Below are positions 14,423 to 21,737 of a stretch of 21,737 nt of DNA, one piece after another; within the stretch, counting starts at the first letter, position 1; each line of letters opens with the position of its first letter. The notes below the pieces were generated by a model, which had not been told where the DNA came from, did no database searches, and worked only from the letters and a program-made list of their open reading frames with translations. The stretch is taken from the NCBI GenBank assembly GCA_002451015.1, contig DKBB01000132.1, positions 1-21,737 on the forward strand. The letters are read 5' to 3'. Position numbers and translations under genes: made by a program. This DNA comes from Acidobacteria bacterium UBA6911. GTDB taxonomy: Bacteria; Acidobacteriota; UBA6911.

Positions 14423-14786
14423 GCTTCTAATCTCCACTCCTAAGCCTGCCTAATTCACCTGCCCGATTCACAAAATTATTTGTAGAACCCGAATCTGAAA
14501 GGGTATACCATTACTGGAAAGCCTTTACATTAGGAGCAGATCATGTGTGAACTGCCTCCATTTCATCGATCAAACATCAACCGCAAATTGGGCAGAGGGT
14601 GCATGCCTTGGATCGGATTGTAGCCGAATTACAGTTTGATGGACCGGCGGGTATGTCCCGAAGGCGAAAGGATATTTGTGTTTCGATCCGTGCATTACCT
14701 GCTTGAACCGTTAATGCTAAGCCAGGCATATCTGCGACGTTTGGTCTTGAAATCATTTGAATAAAACGTATTGAAAGGAGGACAAC
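14423..14786. other. Intergenic region between DUF169 gene and ybaK-like gene
   Basis: About 360 bases. It holds a short inverted repeat at the DUF169 stop (AGGCTT/AAGCCT, 14421-14447) without a T-run, a weak promoter-like TTGTAG-18-TATACC near 14480-14510, and a 26-codon ORF with a good Shine-Dalgarno (14543-14623). Another frame after it (about 14585-14710) also reads like protein, so this may be a decayed gene. Nothing certain. Confidence 0.4.
14543..14623 (+). CDS. Possible 26-residue ORF or gene remnant
   Basis: An ATG preceded at six bases by AGGAG opens a frame of 26 codons (beginning MCELPPFHRSN). No family recognised. The quality of the ribosome-binding site is the only support. It may be the start of a frame-shifted, decayed gene, because a neighbouring frame continues with protein-like sequence. 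Confidence 0.2.
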   Translation: MCELPPFHRSNINRKLGRGCMPWIGL

Positions 14787-15263
14787 ATGCCGATTCCGTC
14801 GCGTATCAGTGATTATCTGGATTCTCATCATATTCCCTATCAATCCTACCGGCACCCGCCCGCATACACCGCCCAGGGGATTGCGCAGGCGCAGCATATC
14901 AGCGGGAAAAAGCTGGCCAAGGTGGTTATGGTCGTGTCCGATGACAAGAAAATGATAATGACCGCGGTTCCAGCAAACCACCGTGTTGATTTGAGTAAGC
15001 TGGGCAGCCTTTTAAAAACCCGCTGGATTCGTTTGGCCACAGAAGAGGAGTTTGCAGATTATTTCCCGGAATGCGAACTGGGCGCAATGCCGCCCCTGGG
15101 GAACATCTATCACCTGGATGTATGGATGGACGAAAAACTGGGATCGTTGCCGAAAATATCCTTTAATGCCGGGACCCACGCGGAAACCATTCAAATGTCT
15201 TCTTCGGATTTTGAACGCCTGGTCAGACCAAATAAAGGGTCCTTTGCAGCGCTTCTGCATTAA
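14787..15263 (+). CDS. YbaK/ProX-type aminoacyl-tRNA deacylase family protein
   Basis: A 158-residue, single-domain YbaK/EbsC protein. Members hydrolyse mischarged aminoacyl-tRNAs in trans (for example Ala-tRNAPro, Cys-tRNAPro) in the cytoplasm. The conserved lysine of GKKLAKVV (Lys45 region) and the AVPANHRVDLSKL segment (60-72) are present, as are ECELGAMPPLG and the C-terminal NAGTHAETIQMSSSDFERL. The start is fixed by a strong AAAGGAGG six bases upstream. The family is diverse and also includes CBS-linked or stress-related members, so the tRNA substrate is not determined. It is 55 bases ahead of the BCAM0308 family gene on the same strand and probably co-transcribed with it. Confidence 0.88.
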   Translation: MPIPSRISDYLDSHHIPYQSYRHPPAYTAQGIAQAQHISGKKLAKVVMVVSDDKKMIMTAVPANHRVDLSKLGSLLKTRWIRLATEEEFADYFPECELGAMPPLGNIYHLDVWMDEKLGSLPKISFNAGTHAETIQMSSSDFERLVRPNKGSFAALLH

Positions 15264-15318
15264 TTCAAGGCTAGTACTGAACCGGTATCTGTTGTTTATA
15301 TGTTTAGGAGGAAGCCCA

Positions 15319-15816
15319 ATGACCAAAAGGTTACATCTGCGTGAAACTATCCGAAAACAGAAACGAGGCGGGGTAGGAGGAACGGAAGAGCGATCGATTA
15401 AATATCCATCCAATACGTTCTGCCCGAAATGTAATCTTCTATACCAGGACGGAGTCTGGAAACAAGGCGCATCCTCGAAAGGAAAGATCCGGCAGGAAAA
15501 GTTATGCCCGGCATGCCTGCAGATTCGAGAGGGATGGGTCGGAGGAATCATTCAATGCAGCGGCGCTTTCGCGGCTCGTCACCGTCAGGAGCTTCTGGCG
15601 CGAATACGCAATGTTGAAAAACAGACTCAGGAGGAACGCCCTCTTGAGAGAATTATCAGAATGAAAGAAGTTCGCAACGGAATTGAAATTTCAACAACAA
15701 CCGAACACCTCGTCGCCCGCATTGCCAAATCGATTCACAGGGTTTTCGGCGGCGAATTGGAGCTGAAATACGCACCGGAGGATAAATTCGCTACTGCACA
15801 CTGGCACAGAGAATAA
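15319..15816 (+). CDS. BCAM0308 family zinc-ribbon protein
   Basis: A 165-residue protein of the BCAM0308 family, whose function is unknown. Paired cysteines CPKC (35-38) and CPAC (63-66) form a probable zinc ribbon, with some resemblance to the zinc part of archaeal/eukaryal NMD3. The C-terminal half has the family pattern HRQELLARIRNVE, ERPLERI, then GIEISTTTEHLVARIAKSIH and a final WHRE. The basic N-terminus (KRLHLRETIRKQKRGG) suggests nucleic-acid or ribosome contact, which is inference. TAGGAGGA precedes the ATG at 15319 by eight bases; the frame is open far upstream through the ybaK gene but that part is out-of-frame shadow. It follows the YbaK-type deacylase by 55 bases, hinting at a translation-related job. 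Confidence 0.82.
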   Translation: MTKRLHLRETIRKQKRGGVGGTEERSIKYPSNTFCPKCNLLYQDGVWKQGASSKGKIRQEKLCPACLQIREGWVGGIIQCSGAFAARHRQELLARIRNVEKQTQEERPLERIIRMKEVRNGIEISTTTEHLVARIAKSIHRVFGGELELKYAPEDKFATAHWHRE

Positions 15817-15944
15817 AATCGAACGTCAAAGGTCCAACGTCTAAGTTTTACATGCTTCGACTCGGAATGCGGCTGGGTGTCGAATGAAGGGTGAAGTTTC
15901 TAAGGATCCGTGAAGGCTGCTGAAGTAATACCGTTTTACCTGAA

Positions 15945-17330
15945 TTAATGAATTTCTGTCATTTTTTGAAGGTCGAAGAGTTTGTCGAGTTGTTCTTCGT
16001 TCATGAGACCGCGGTCCAGGATTATCTGGCGGATTGTTTTTCCCGAAGCGAGGTACTCATGAGCGATTTCCGCCGCTTTGGCATATCCAAGATAAGGATT
16101 CAGCACGGTCACAACGCTCATGCTTGCCTCCGCGTAAGAGCGGCAGCGCGTCTCGTCGGCCGTGATCCCCTCCAGGCACCGCGTTGTCAGGATGTCGATG
16201 GCGTTACGGAGGATCTCGACGGCATACAGCAGGTTGTAGGCGACAACCGGCATCATGACGTTCAGTTCGAGTTGCCCGGCCTGGGCTGCCATGAGGATTG
16301 TGGCGTCACATCCGATGACCTGAAAGCAGACCATATTGACCATCTCCGCAGCTACCGGATTCACCTTGCCCGGCATAATAGAGGATCCGGGCTGCAGCGG
16401 CGGCAGGTTGATTTCCGCCAGACCGGTTTTCGGCCCGGAGCTCAAAAGTCGAAGGTCATTCGCGATGCGAGTAAGATCCTGCGCCAGGGAACGAATTGAA
16501 CCGGAAAAATCCACAAAGGGTCTGAGAGACTGCATGGCCTCGAAATAATCGTCCGCCTGGCGGAAATCCATCCCGGTCTGCGCACTCAATGCCTGAACCA
16601 TCATGGAACGATATTGCGGGTGTGCGTTCAGCCCGGTGCCGACCGCCGTGCCACCGATGCCCAGCTCTCTGTTCGAATCGATGGCGCGTTCGATCCCCTC
16701 GCAGTGTTTTCGGATACACGCAGCATAGGCTCCGAATTCCTGCCCCAGCGTGATCGGTACGGCATCCTGCATATGCGTACGACCGGATTTAAGAACTTTT
16801 TTGAATTCCGCGGCTTTATCCATAAAAGCGTTTTCCATCTTTCGCATGGATGCAATCAGGTTTTTCCCGAGCACTACCGCGGCGATACGGATGGCGGTCG
16901 GGCAGACATCGTTGGTCGACTGGGACATGTTCACATGGTCGTTGGGGTGGACGATTGTGTAGTCTCCTTTTTGACCGCCAAGGAGTTCGATAGCCCGGTT
17001 CGCAATCACTTCGTTGGCGTTCATATTATGGGAGGTTCCGGCCCCGGCCTGGTATACGTCAACCACGAACCACTCGATTAATTTCCCGTTCAGGATTTCG
17101 TCGCAGGCTGCCGTAACGGCGTCCGCTATTGCAGCATCGAGCATTTTTAACGCGCTGTTGACTGTCGCCGCGGCTTTCTTGACCTGAACGGTTGCCTCAA
17201 TATAAGCGGGCCTTGCCTTCAGGCCGCTGATGGGAAAATTCTCCATGGCCCTGTGAGTCTGTATGCCGTAGTATGCATCAGCCGGGATGGCGCGTTCTCC
17301 CAGGGAGTCTTTCTCCAATCGTGTTTGCAT
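15945..17330 (-). CDS. aspA: Aspartate ammonia-lyase
   Basis: Aspartase converts L-aspartate to fumarate and ammonia. It belongs to the fumarase II/aspartase superfamily and works as a cytoplasmic homotetramer. The 461 residues are full length. The superfamily signature GSSIMPGKVNP is at 315-325, and the other active-site regions are AGTSHNMNANEVIANRA (97-113) and KSGRTHMQDA (181-190). NMNANEV and HPNDHVNMSQSTND favour aspartase over fumarase, although the two are close; fumarase activity cannot be excluded by eye. AGAGGG lies seven bases before the ATG. It is divergent from the smr gene, with only 93 bases between the starts, where a perfect TATAAT is found on its strand. In an anaerobe it could feed fumarate to respiration or supply ammonia. 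Confidence 0.93.
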   Translation of the reverse strand: MQTRLEKDSLGERAIPADAYYGIQTHRAMENFPISGLKARPAYIEATVQVKKAAATVNSALKMLDAAIADAVTAACDEILNGKLIEWFVVDVYQAGAGTSHNMNANEVIANRAIELLGGQKGDYTIVHPNDHVNMSQSTNDVCPTAIRIAAVVLGKNLIASMRKMENAFMDKAAEFKKVLKSGRTHMQDAVPITLGQEFGAYAACIRKHCEGIERAIDSNRELGIGGTAVGTGLNAHPQYRSMMVQALSAQTGMDFRQADDYFEAMQSLRPFVDFSGSIRSLAQDLTRIANDLRLLSSGPKTGLAEINLPPLQPGSSIMPGKVNPVAAEMVNMVCFQVIGCDATILMAAQAGQLELNVMMPVVAYNLLYAVEILRNAIDILTTRCLEGITADETRCRSYAEASMSVVTVLNPYLGYAKAAEIAHEYLASGKTIRQIILDRGLMNEEQLDKLFDLQKMTEIH

Positions 17331-17394
17331 TATTTTACCCTCTGATTAAAATTAAGATTGGAAGATGGGGTAGATCAATATAAATAGCACGCGT

Positions 17395-17400
17395 ATTATA
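17395..17400 (-). promoter_or_regulatory. Perfect -10 box for aspA
   Basis: TATAAT on the minus strand lies 65 bases before the aspA ATG. No good -35 is found at 17 bases, so an activator may be needed. The same bases read TATTAT on the plus strand, ahead of smr. An alternative for smr is TTGGAA-15-TATAAA nearby. Confidence 0.3.
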
Positions 17401-17423
17401 GCCCACAAACAGGGAAAGGAAGC

Positions 17424-17690
17424 ATGGATCCTGTCAATATACCCATTGAAGACACCCTCGACCTTCACAGCTTCCCGCCGGCGGAGATGGGGGAACTTGT
17501 TGAGGAATACCTTTACCAGGCGCTGGAGAAAGGATACCGCGAGGTGCGTATCATCCACGGCCGCGGCATCGGCGTGCAGCGACAGAGGGTCCATTCGATT
17601 CTGGGCCGGCACCCCCGGGTACTCCGCTATTACGACGCCCCGGACCGCGGTTCCACGCACGTCATTTTGGAAATGGAACCGTCCCGATAA
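17424..17690 (+). CDS. Stand-alone Smr domain protein
   Basis: An 88-residue protein that is essentially one Smr (MutS2 C-terminal) domain. The family motifs are present: LDLHSFPP (13-20) and IIHGRGIGVQRQRVHSIL (about 43-60), the latter holding the HGRG loop. Smr domains nick or bind DNA or RNA, and MutS2-type proteins have been linked to ribosome rescue by mRNA cleavage; stand-alone copies have no fixed role. The usual LDLHG is LDLHS here. GGAAAGGA precedes the ATG. It is divergent from aspA and converges on the GH20 gene with only six bases between the stop codons, so no room remains for a separate terminator. Confidence 0.88.
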   Translation: MDPVNIPIEDTLDLHSFPPAEMGELVEEYLYQALEKGYREVRIIHGRGIGVQRQRVHSILGRHPRVLRYYDAPDRGSTHVILEMEPSR

Positions 17691-17696
17691 CTGTCC

Positions 17697-19745
17697 CTAT
17701 TGCCATGCCTCTTCGATCAACACTTTTACCGGGGGCAGGATGGCGATATAAATCTCAGCCATGGGTTTTTCCGCGCGCTCGAGCAGTGCGTCGGTTTTTT
17801 GCCGCCACGCCTCGGGCGGCCCCTGGCCGGAATCCAGGTAATCCAGGGCATCAAGCCCGCACCTGCAGAGTTCCGCTACGGTTTCAGCCAGCGGTCGCGT
17901 CTCCTTTAAAAGATAGGATTTTTCGATGACGGCCTGAAGCGGCACGTCGTTGGCCAACCAAAAGGCCAGGGATTCCCGGATTTCCTTCGAAGATCCGGTT
18001 TCTCCGGAAGGAGCCGCCAGCCGGCGGTCTACAAGATCCGAAAAATCGCGCGCCACGCCGCTTTCCGGCCGTATCACGTCCACCAGGCGATTGAGGGGCG
18101 TATCGCTGTAATAGGTCCGCGCCTTCTTCCTTATTGTGAGTATGGGTGGTTTGATAAGGTCCGCGAAGATCAAAAGAGGCTCGGCATCCATGTCCCCGGC
18201 CAGACGCTGAATTTTTTCCAGATACAAAGCGTGGTGCTTCAATCCCAGCATAGTCAGGTCCCGGTCTACGAATTCGAGTCGACGGTACATGTCCTGGATA
18301 TCGTTGACTTCAGCCGGGGACCATAGTCTTTCGGCAATCGCTGCCGCGCGAGGCCAGATGCGGGACTCAATATTCTCGGGATTTACGAATTCGCCCCACA
18401 TGCAGGCCTCTCCTCCCAGGATACGGTTTTTCTCATTTTCCGAAAGATCGGCATCGCCCAGGGGATCCACTGTGTAATGAAAGGAAGCCGACTGCATGTG
18501 ATCCAGGTAGTAGCCCCGGGACAGGATTGCTTGGTAGCCCTGATGCACTGTCCTGGCGAGTGAATCCTGCCGCCAGGATTGGACGATGATGTCTTTCGGC
18601 AGTTCCGGATGCAGGATTTCGTCCCATCCGATCATCTTCTTCCCATGTTTTGTAAGGATTTTCAGCAGCCGTTGGTTGAAGTAAACCTGCAGATCGTGGT
18701 TGTCGGACAGGTTGTGTCGGTTTTTGAAATCACGGATTCTCTCGCTGGAATTCCATTGCGTTGCATGGACCTCATCTCCCCCGATATGGAAGTATTCATC
18801 CGGGAAGAGCCCGGCCATTTCTTCGACGAAAGCGTCCAGAAATTCGTAAACCTCTTCCTTCGAAGGATCCATGCAGGGTTCGAATACTCCCCATCGGCGT
18901 TCAATTTCATAGGGTCCTGCCGCAGCTGCCAATTCGGGGTAGGCAACCAGCCAGGAAGTGCTGTGGCCGGGCATGTTGAATTCCGGAACGATCCGTATGC
19001 CGCGGTTGCGTGCATAATCCACGATTTCACGCACATCGCTCTGAGTGTAGTACTTTCCTTCCGATCCTAGCCGGTGGAGTTTCGGAAATACCTTCGACTC
19101 GACCCGGAAGCCCTGATCGTTCGACAAATTCCAGTGCAGGACGTTCATCTTGACGGCCGCCATGGCATCCAGGTTTCGTTTGATAATTTCAGCCGGTTCA
19201 AAATGCCGGGATACGTCGATCAGGAGCCCTCTCCACCGGAAACGGGGGCGGTCTTCTATCTTTAGCTCAGGAACAAAGAAAGAATCACCATCGATATGAA
19301 CCAGTTGCAGGAATGTTTCCAATCCCCGGAAGGCTCCCACTGGAGATGGAGCCGACAAGCGGGCTCGGTTGTCGGAAATTTGGAGTGTATAAGATTCGTC
19401 GGCCCGGATCGATGGAACCGGGTCGCCCTGTCCGGTGCAGTGGATTTCAAGTGGGGCGTTTTCGGGATTCTCGACTGTCTTGGAAATCATGGCAATACCC
19501 GTACGCCGCTGCAGACGGTGGAGAAAACGAGTTGCTGCCGCTTCCAGTCCCGGTGTATTTTGACCCGTTATAGCGACGCGGAAGCTGATATCGATGGCGA
19601 GTTTCCCGGTACCCATTGTAAGGCTTGAAGGAGTCGGAAGAAGATGAAGGTTGAATTCACCGGGCATTTCACTGGAGGGAAGCGGGAATAAACATAATCC
19701 CAAGGCCGTTGCCAGGCGAAATACAAAGAGCCCTGTTTTTTTCAT
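17697..19745 (-). CDS. Secreted GH20 beta-N-acetylhexosaminidase
   Basis: A 682-residue glycoside hydrolase of family 20, which removes terminal GlcNAc or GalNAc by substrate-assisted catalysis. A Sec-type leader is present at the N-terminus (MKKTGLFVFRLATALGLCLF), without a proper lipobox. A GH20b-like domain (about 30-165) is followed by the catalytic barrel from FRWRGLLIDVSRHF (169-182). The catalytic pair is Asp324-Glu325 in HIGGDEVH, and EFNMPGHS, GWDE and WGE segments are intact. The last 150 residues form a helical tail of unknown role. AAAGGAG lies six bases before the ATG. Substrate could be chitin oligomers, peptidoglycan fragments or host/algal glycans. It has no carbohydrate-gene neighbours, so it is an isolated scavenging or wall-recycling enzyme. 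Confidence 0.93.
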   Translation of the reverse strand: MKKTGLFVFRLATALGLCLFPLPSSEMPGEFNLHLLPTPSSLTMGTGKLAIDISFRVAITGQNTPGLEAAATRFLHRLQRRTGIAMISKTVENPENAPLEIHCTGQGDPVPSIRADESYTLQISDNRARLSAPSPVGAFRGLETFLQLVHIDGDSFFVPELKIEDRPRFRWRGLLIDVSRHFEPAEIIKRNLDAMAAVKMNVLHWNLSNDQGFRVESKVFPKLHRLGSEGKYYTQSDVREIVDYARNRGIRIVPEFNMPGHSTSWLVAYPELAAAAGPYEIERRWGVFEPCMDPSKEEVYEFLDAFVEEMAGLFPDEYFHIGGDEVHATQWNSSERIRDFKNRHNLSDNHDLQVYFNQRLLKILTKHGKKMIGWDEILHPELPKDIIVQSWRQDSLARTVHQGYQAILSRGYYLDHMQSASFHYTVDPLGDADLSENEKNRILGGEACMWGEFVNPENIESRIWPRAAAIAERLWSPAEVNDIQDMYRRLEFVDRDLTMLGLKHHALYLEKIQRLAGDMDAEPLLIFADLIKPPILTIRKKARTYYSDTPLNRLVDVIRPESGVARDFSDLVDRRLAAPSGETGSSKEIRESLAFWLANDVPLQAVIEKSYLLKETRPLAETVAELCRCGLDALDYLDSGQGPPEAWRQKTDALLERAEKPMAEIYIAILPPVKVLIEEAWQ

Positions 19746-19789
19746 TCGAATCTCCTTTGCAGCAGAGATGATCCGACCACTACGCCGGA

Positions 19790-19854
19790 GGCGTGCATTC
19801 TTTATCTGATGATCCTAAATGGTTCTTCTTCAAACGTAAATCAAATTGCACGCC
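19790..19854. repeat. 8-base inverted repeat in the GH20/nfu divergent region
   Basis: GGCGTGCA (19790-19797) and TGCACGCC (19847-19854) are exact reverse complements with 49 bases between. The left arm overlaps a tighter ACGCC-GGA-GGCGT hairpin (19782-19794). It lies 45 bases from the GH20 start. It could be a regulatory site or chance. Confidence 0.35.
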
Positions 19855-20026
19855 GGCCGGGATCGGATCGGAATTTTTCGATCAGGACGATTATGGCTGA
19901 GGGTTAAAGCAGACCTGTCCCTGAAGAGTGCCATACCCCGACCGCTGAGGCTTTCCGGATAGTATGCGCCGCGTTAAAAATGCATCGCGGTTGACACAAG
20001 AACCGGATGTCAGGTAAGTTGAATTT

Positions 20027-20641
20027 ATGGAAGCACAAAAAAATAAGGCAGTAGAGGATAAAATCGCCATAACCGGCGAACCGACGATGAACCCGGCAAC
20101 CTGTAAATTTATCGTTGACCGGCCTGTTTACCCCGGCAAATCCGCCTATTTCGGGAATCGCGATGCCGCCGGAGCCTCCATCCTGGCTCGGAAATTGTTC
20201 GAGATTCCCGAAGTCGAAAACGTTCTTATTGCCGATAACCAGATTACGGTTACCAAGTCCGGATCCAATCCTTGGCCAGAGGTCGGCAAGAGCATTGGCA
20301 CCAGAATACGGGAACACATCCGATCCAGCCAGCCCGCCGTGGATGAAGGCTATGCCGGCACTCTTCCAGGTGAAGGCGAAATCCGCCAGAAAGTCCAGGA
20401 TCTTTTCGACCGGGAAATAAATCCCGCCCTTGGGTCCCATGGCGGCAGCGTTGAGCTGGTGGAGGTAAAAGGGAACTCCGTCTACGTGAAGCTGGGCGGA
20501 GGCTGCCAGGGATGCGCATCCGCAAAAATGACTCTCAAGATGGGAATCGAAAGAATCTTGCGCGAAAGGATTCCTGAGATCGGGGAAGTCCTGGATGCGA
20601 CGGATCATACCGTCGGAAGCAATCCATACTACCAGCCTTGA
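20027..20641 (+). CDS. Nfu-type Fe-S cluster scaffold/carrier
   Basis: A 204-residue protein with two domains: an Nfu N-terminal domain (about 18-100; EPTMNPATCKFIV then the FEIPEVENVLIADNQITVTK segment) and a C-terminal NifU-like domain (118-190). The cluster-binding CQGC lies at 160-163 within GGGCQGCASA. Such proteins bind a [4Fe-4S] cluster across a dimer and deliver it to client enzymes in the cytoplasm. The typical family opening TPNPATLKF supports the region, and a start at Met21 is not preferred because the EPT before it is conserved. AGGTAAG is a moderate ribosome-binding site. No isc or suf genes are in the window, so it is a stand-alone carrier, plausibly useful for the radical SAM and other Fe-S proteins. 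Confidence 0.9.
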   Translation: MEAQKNKAVEDKIAITGEPTMNPATCKFIVDRPVYPGKSAYFGNRDAAGASILARKLFEIPEVENVLIADNQITVTKSGSNPWPEVGKSIGTRIREHIRSSQPAVDEGYAGTLPGEGEIRQKVQDLFDREINPALGSHGGSVELVEVKGNSVYVKLGGGCQGCASAKMTLKMGIERILRERIPEIGEVLDATDHTVGSNPYYQP

Positions 20642-20731
20642 GATACTTTCCGTGAAAAGAGCAGGACGAATAGGACCCGGGGACCCTTTGTGGGGCGCCC
20701 GGGTGCCTTTGCGCCCAATCGCTGTGGATGC

Positions 20732-20798
20732 ATTATATTCTGCGTGAGGGCGTAGACGGTGCGGCAGACAAGCACTTCCGCAGTTTATAGAATATAAT
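20732..20798. repeat. Perfect 10-base inverted repeat with nested stem
   Basis: ATTATATTCT (20732-20741) and AGAATATAAT (20789-20798) are exact reverse complements enclosing 47 GC-richer bases. Inside, TGCGG (20760-20764) and CCGCA (20778-20782) can also pair. The nested arrangement suggests a folded RNA. No known RNA family is recognised. Confidence 0.6.
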
Positions 20799-20921
20799 AT
20801 ATGTGAATACTTTCCGTCCCGGGCGATTTGTTCCGGGCAGCACGCTCCGGCTCCGCATTTCTCCGCTTTACCGAAGTCTACCGATTGCATAATTTTTTTG
20901 GACAATTTCGTACGATTGGAC

Positions 20922-20951
20922 TTGACGAGAGTGCTCGGAAAGCAGTAATTT
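20922..20951 (+). promoter_or_regulatory. Putative sigma-70 promoter for hup
   Basis: TTGACG (20922-20927) and TAATTT (20946-20951) have an 18-base spacer, giving a leader of about 145 bases before the HU gene. By eye only. Confidence 0.35.
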
Positions 20952-21103
20952 CAGGGTGAAATCTAAGTCAACAGCTTCAGATATCGATAAATAGAGGGGT
21001 TGCGGAATTCTTCGTTGCTTTTTTTTGAAATATAAGCAAAATGACCGTAGCTCGTTGCTGTGTTCCGAATAATGCATATAACCAATATTTCGGGAGGAAA
21101 TGA

Positions 21104-21403
21104 ATGGCTGGTAAACCGATGACGAAAGCTCAATTAGTATCTCTCGTAGCAGAAAAAGCAGCCCTTACCAAGGCTGCTGCCAGTGGGATTCTGGATCTTC
21201 TGGCTACGACCGCTGTGGCCGAGACCAAGAAGAAGGGTCAGTTTGTAATTCCTGGAATCGGAAAGACCGTGAAGTCTGCTCGGAAAGCCCGTAAGGGCCG
21301 GAACCCGCAGACCGGCGCCACAATCAAGATCCCTGCGAAGACGGTTGTGAAATTCCGCGTCGCCAAAGCCTTCAAGGATGCGGTTGTTCCGTCGAAGAAG
21401 TAA
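21104..21403 (+). CDS. hup: HU-family nucleoid DNA-binding protein
   Basis: A 99-residue HU/IHF-family protein, a dimeric, basic protein that bends DNA and compacts the nucleoid. The N-terminal helices (MTKAQLVSLVAEKAALTKAA) and the FVIPGIGKT beta strand are typical. The DNA-binding arm carries the HU signature GRNPQTGATIKIPA (about 66-79), followed by VVKFRVAKAFKDAV. It has a lysine-rich centre and tail (ETKKKGQ, KSARKARKG), somewhat more basic than E. coli HU. GGGAGG six bases before the ATG gives a strong ribosome-binding site, as expected for an abundant protein. It follows a 460-base region that may form a long leader. Confidence 0.95.
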   Translation: MAGKPMTKAQLVSLVAEKAALTKAAASGILDLLATTAVAETKKKGQFVIPGIGKTVKSARKARKGRNPQTGATIKIPAKTVVKFRVAKAFKDAVVPSKK

Positions 21404-21737
21404 CCTGCAGTTCTATAAACGAGATTAGGTACAGCCTCGGAAATCCTTCGATGCGGATATTGGCAAATGTCCCTGATCGAACGGTTTTCCGGGGCCTAGC
21501 CTTTTTACCGCTACAATTAGGTATCCCCCTGTTTGTTTTCAGATGCAGACCTTGTGCCAAGCGGGCACTCTCTCTTTAAAACGTTATGTAGACCGGGATT
21601 CATATTGGGAAGTATCCCCGTATGCAACCGAAGCCGTAGTGCAGGGATCCGTCAGCCCGGGAATGGAAGCGTCCCCCTGCATGGGCCTTGGATTTAAAAT
21701 AACGATCCCAACAACTGTTTCTGCAGAACAGTCTGGT
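21404..21737. other. Intergenic region to the right edge
   Basis: No gene found. There is a 7-base inverted repeat TGCAGGG/CCCTGCA (21640-21681) and a near-perfect 19-base palindrome ACTGTT-TCTGCAG-AACAGT (21714-21732), which could be an operator of a gene beyond the edge. It has the look of a LexA-type site but with nine, not eight, bases between CTGT and ACAG. No clear hup terminator. Confidence 0.4.

Larger units (their letters stand above)
20642..21103. other. 460-base intergenic region between nfu and hup with stem-loop potential
   Basis: No gene is convincing. It holds a GC-rich hairpin past nfu (ACCCGGG 20675-20681 with CCCGGGT 20698-20704), a 10-base inverted repeat (20732-20798), a candidate promoter (20922-20951) and a short repeat TTGCTT/AAGCAA in an AT-rich stretch near 21014-21042. 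A small RNA or a long regulated hup leader is possible. Confidence 0.5.

Noticed and set aside
14421..14447. Terminator after the second DUF169 gene
   Set aside because: The AGGCTT/AAGCCT arms have a 15-base loop, overlap the stop codon and lack a T-run.
15052..15318. Upstream extension of the BCAM0308 frame
   Set aside because: It runs through the ybaK-like gene in another frame; the ATG at 15319 has a strong Shine-Dalgarno and begins the family-like sequence.
19904..20905. A 333-codon minus-strand frame over the nfu gene
   Set aside because: It is the antisense shadow of the clearly conserved Nfu protein and has no family motif or ribosome-binding site.
21714..21732. LexA-type SOS box at the right edge
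   Set aside because: CTGT and ACAG are separated by nine bases instead of eight, and no target gene is visible.

Overview
The window looks like chromosomal DNA of a Gram-negative, probably anaerobic bacterium of moderate GC content. A Desulfobacterota (former Deltaproteobacteria, Syntrophus-like) host is my best guess. It rests on gene families only: two DUF169 proteins, a BCAM0308-type zinc-ribbon protein, the AmmeMemoRadiSam set and a bacterial ceramide-type gene set. I see no phage, transposon, rRNA, tRNA or CRISPR. Most genes have clear Shine-Dalgarno sequences, which I used to choose starts.

Layout. At the left edge is the first 137 codons of aspartate kinase (minus strand, running off the window). 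It is followed on the plus strand by a DUF169 protein (676-1500) and a DUF262 protein that stops at about half the usual length (1558-2304). From 2413 to 6557 lies a compact set for sphingoid lipid synthesis: a GNAT-fold N-acyltransferase (candidate ceramide synthase), an alpha-oxoamine synthase with its own N-terminal acyl carrier domain (candidate serine palmitoyltransferase) and an SDR reductase (candidate ceramide reductase). From 6689 to 11821, all on the minus strand, is an AmmeMemoRadiSam locus. In transcription order it is a radical SAM protein with a twin-arginine leader and a CxxCH motif, a secreted-looking Memo-AMMECR1 fusion, and a large polytopic membrane protein with a spermidine-synthase-like Rossmann domain.

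From 12184 to 15816, on the plus strand, are a conserved 79-residue coiled-coil protein, folD with an unusually structured leader, a second DUF169 protein, a YbaK/ProX-type deacylase and a BCAM0308 family protein. Then come aspartate ammonia-lyase (minus), a stand-alone Smr domain protein (plus), a secreted GH20 beta-hexosaminidase (minus), an Nfu-type Fe-S scaffold (plus) and an HU-family DNA-binding protein (plus).

How the genes may work together. Spt, the acyltransferase and the SDR enzyme would together take an acyl thioester plus serine to dihydroceramide, with the acyl chain possibly loaded on the fused carrier domain. The AmmeMemoRadiSam genes form one co-directional block in which all three products carry export or membrane signals, so the system may act at or outside the cytoplasmic membrane. 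That conflicts with the expectation that radical SAM chemistry is cytoplasmic and is, with the ceramide set, the most interesting part of the window. Several intergenic regions hold long inverted repeats that the genes do not explain, most notably 12451-12521 and 20732-20798.
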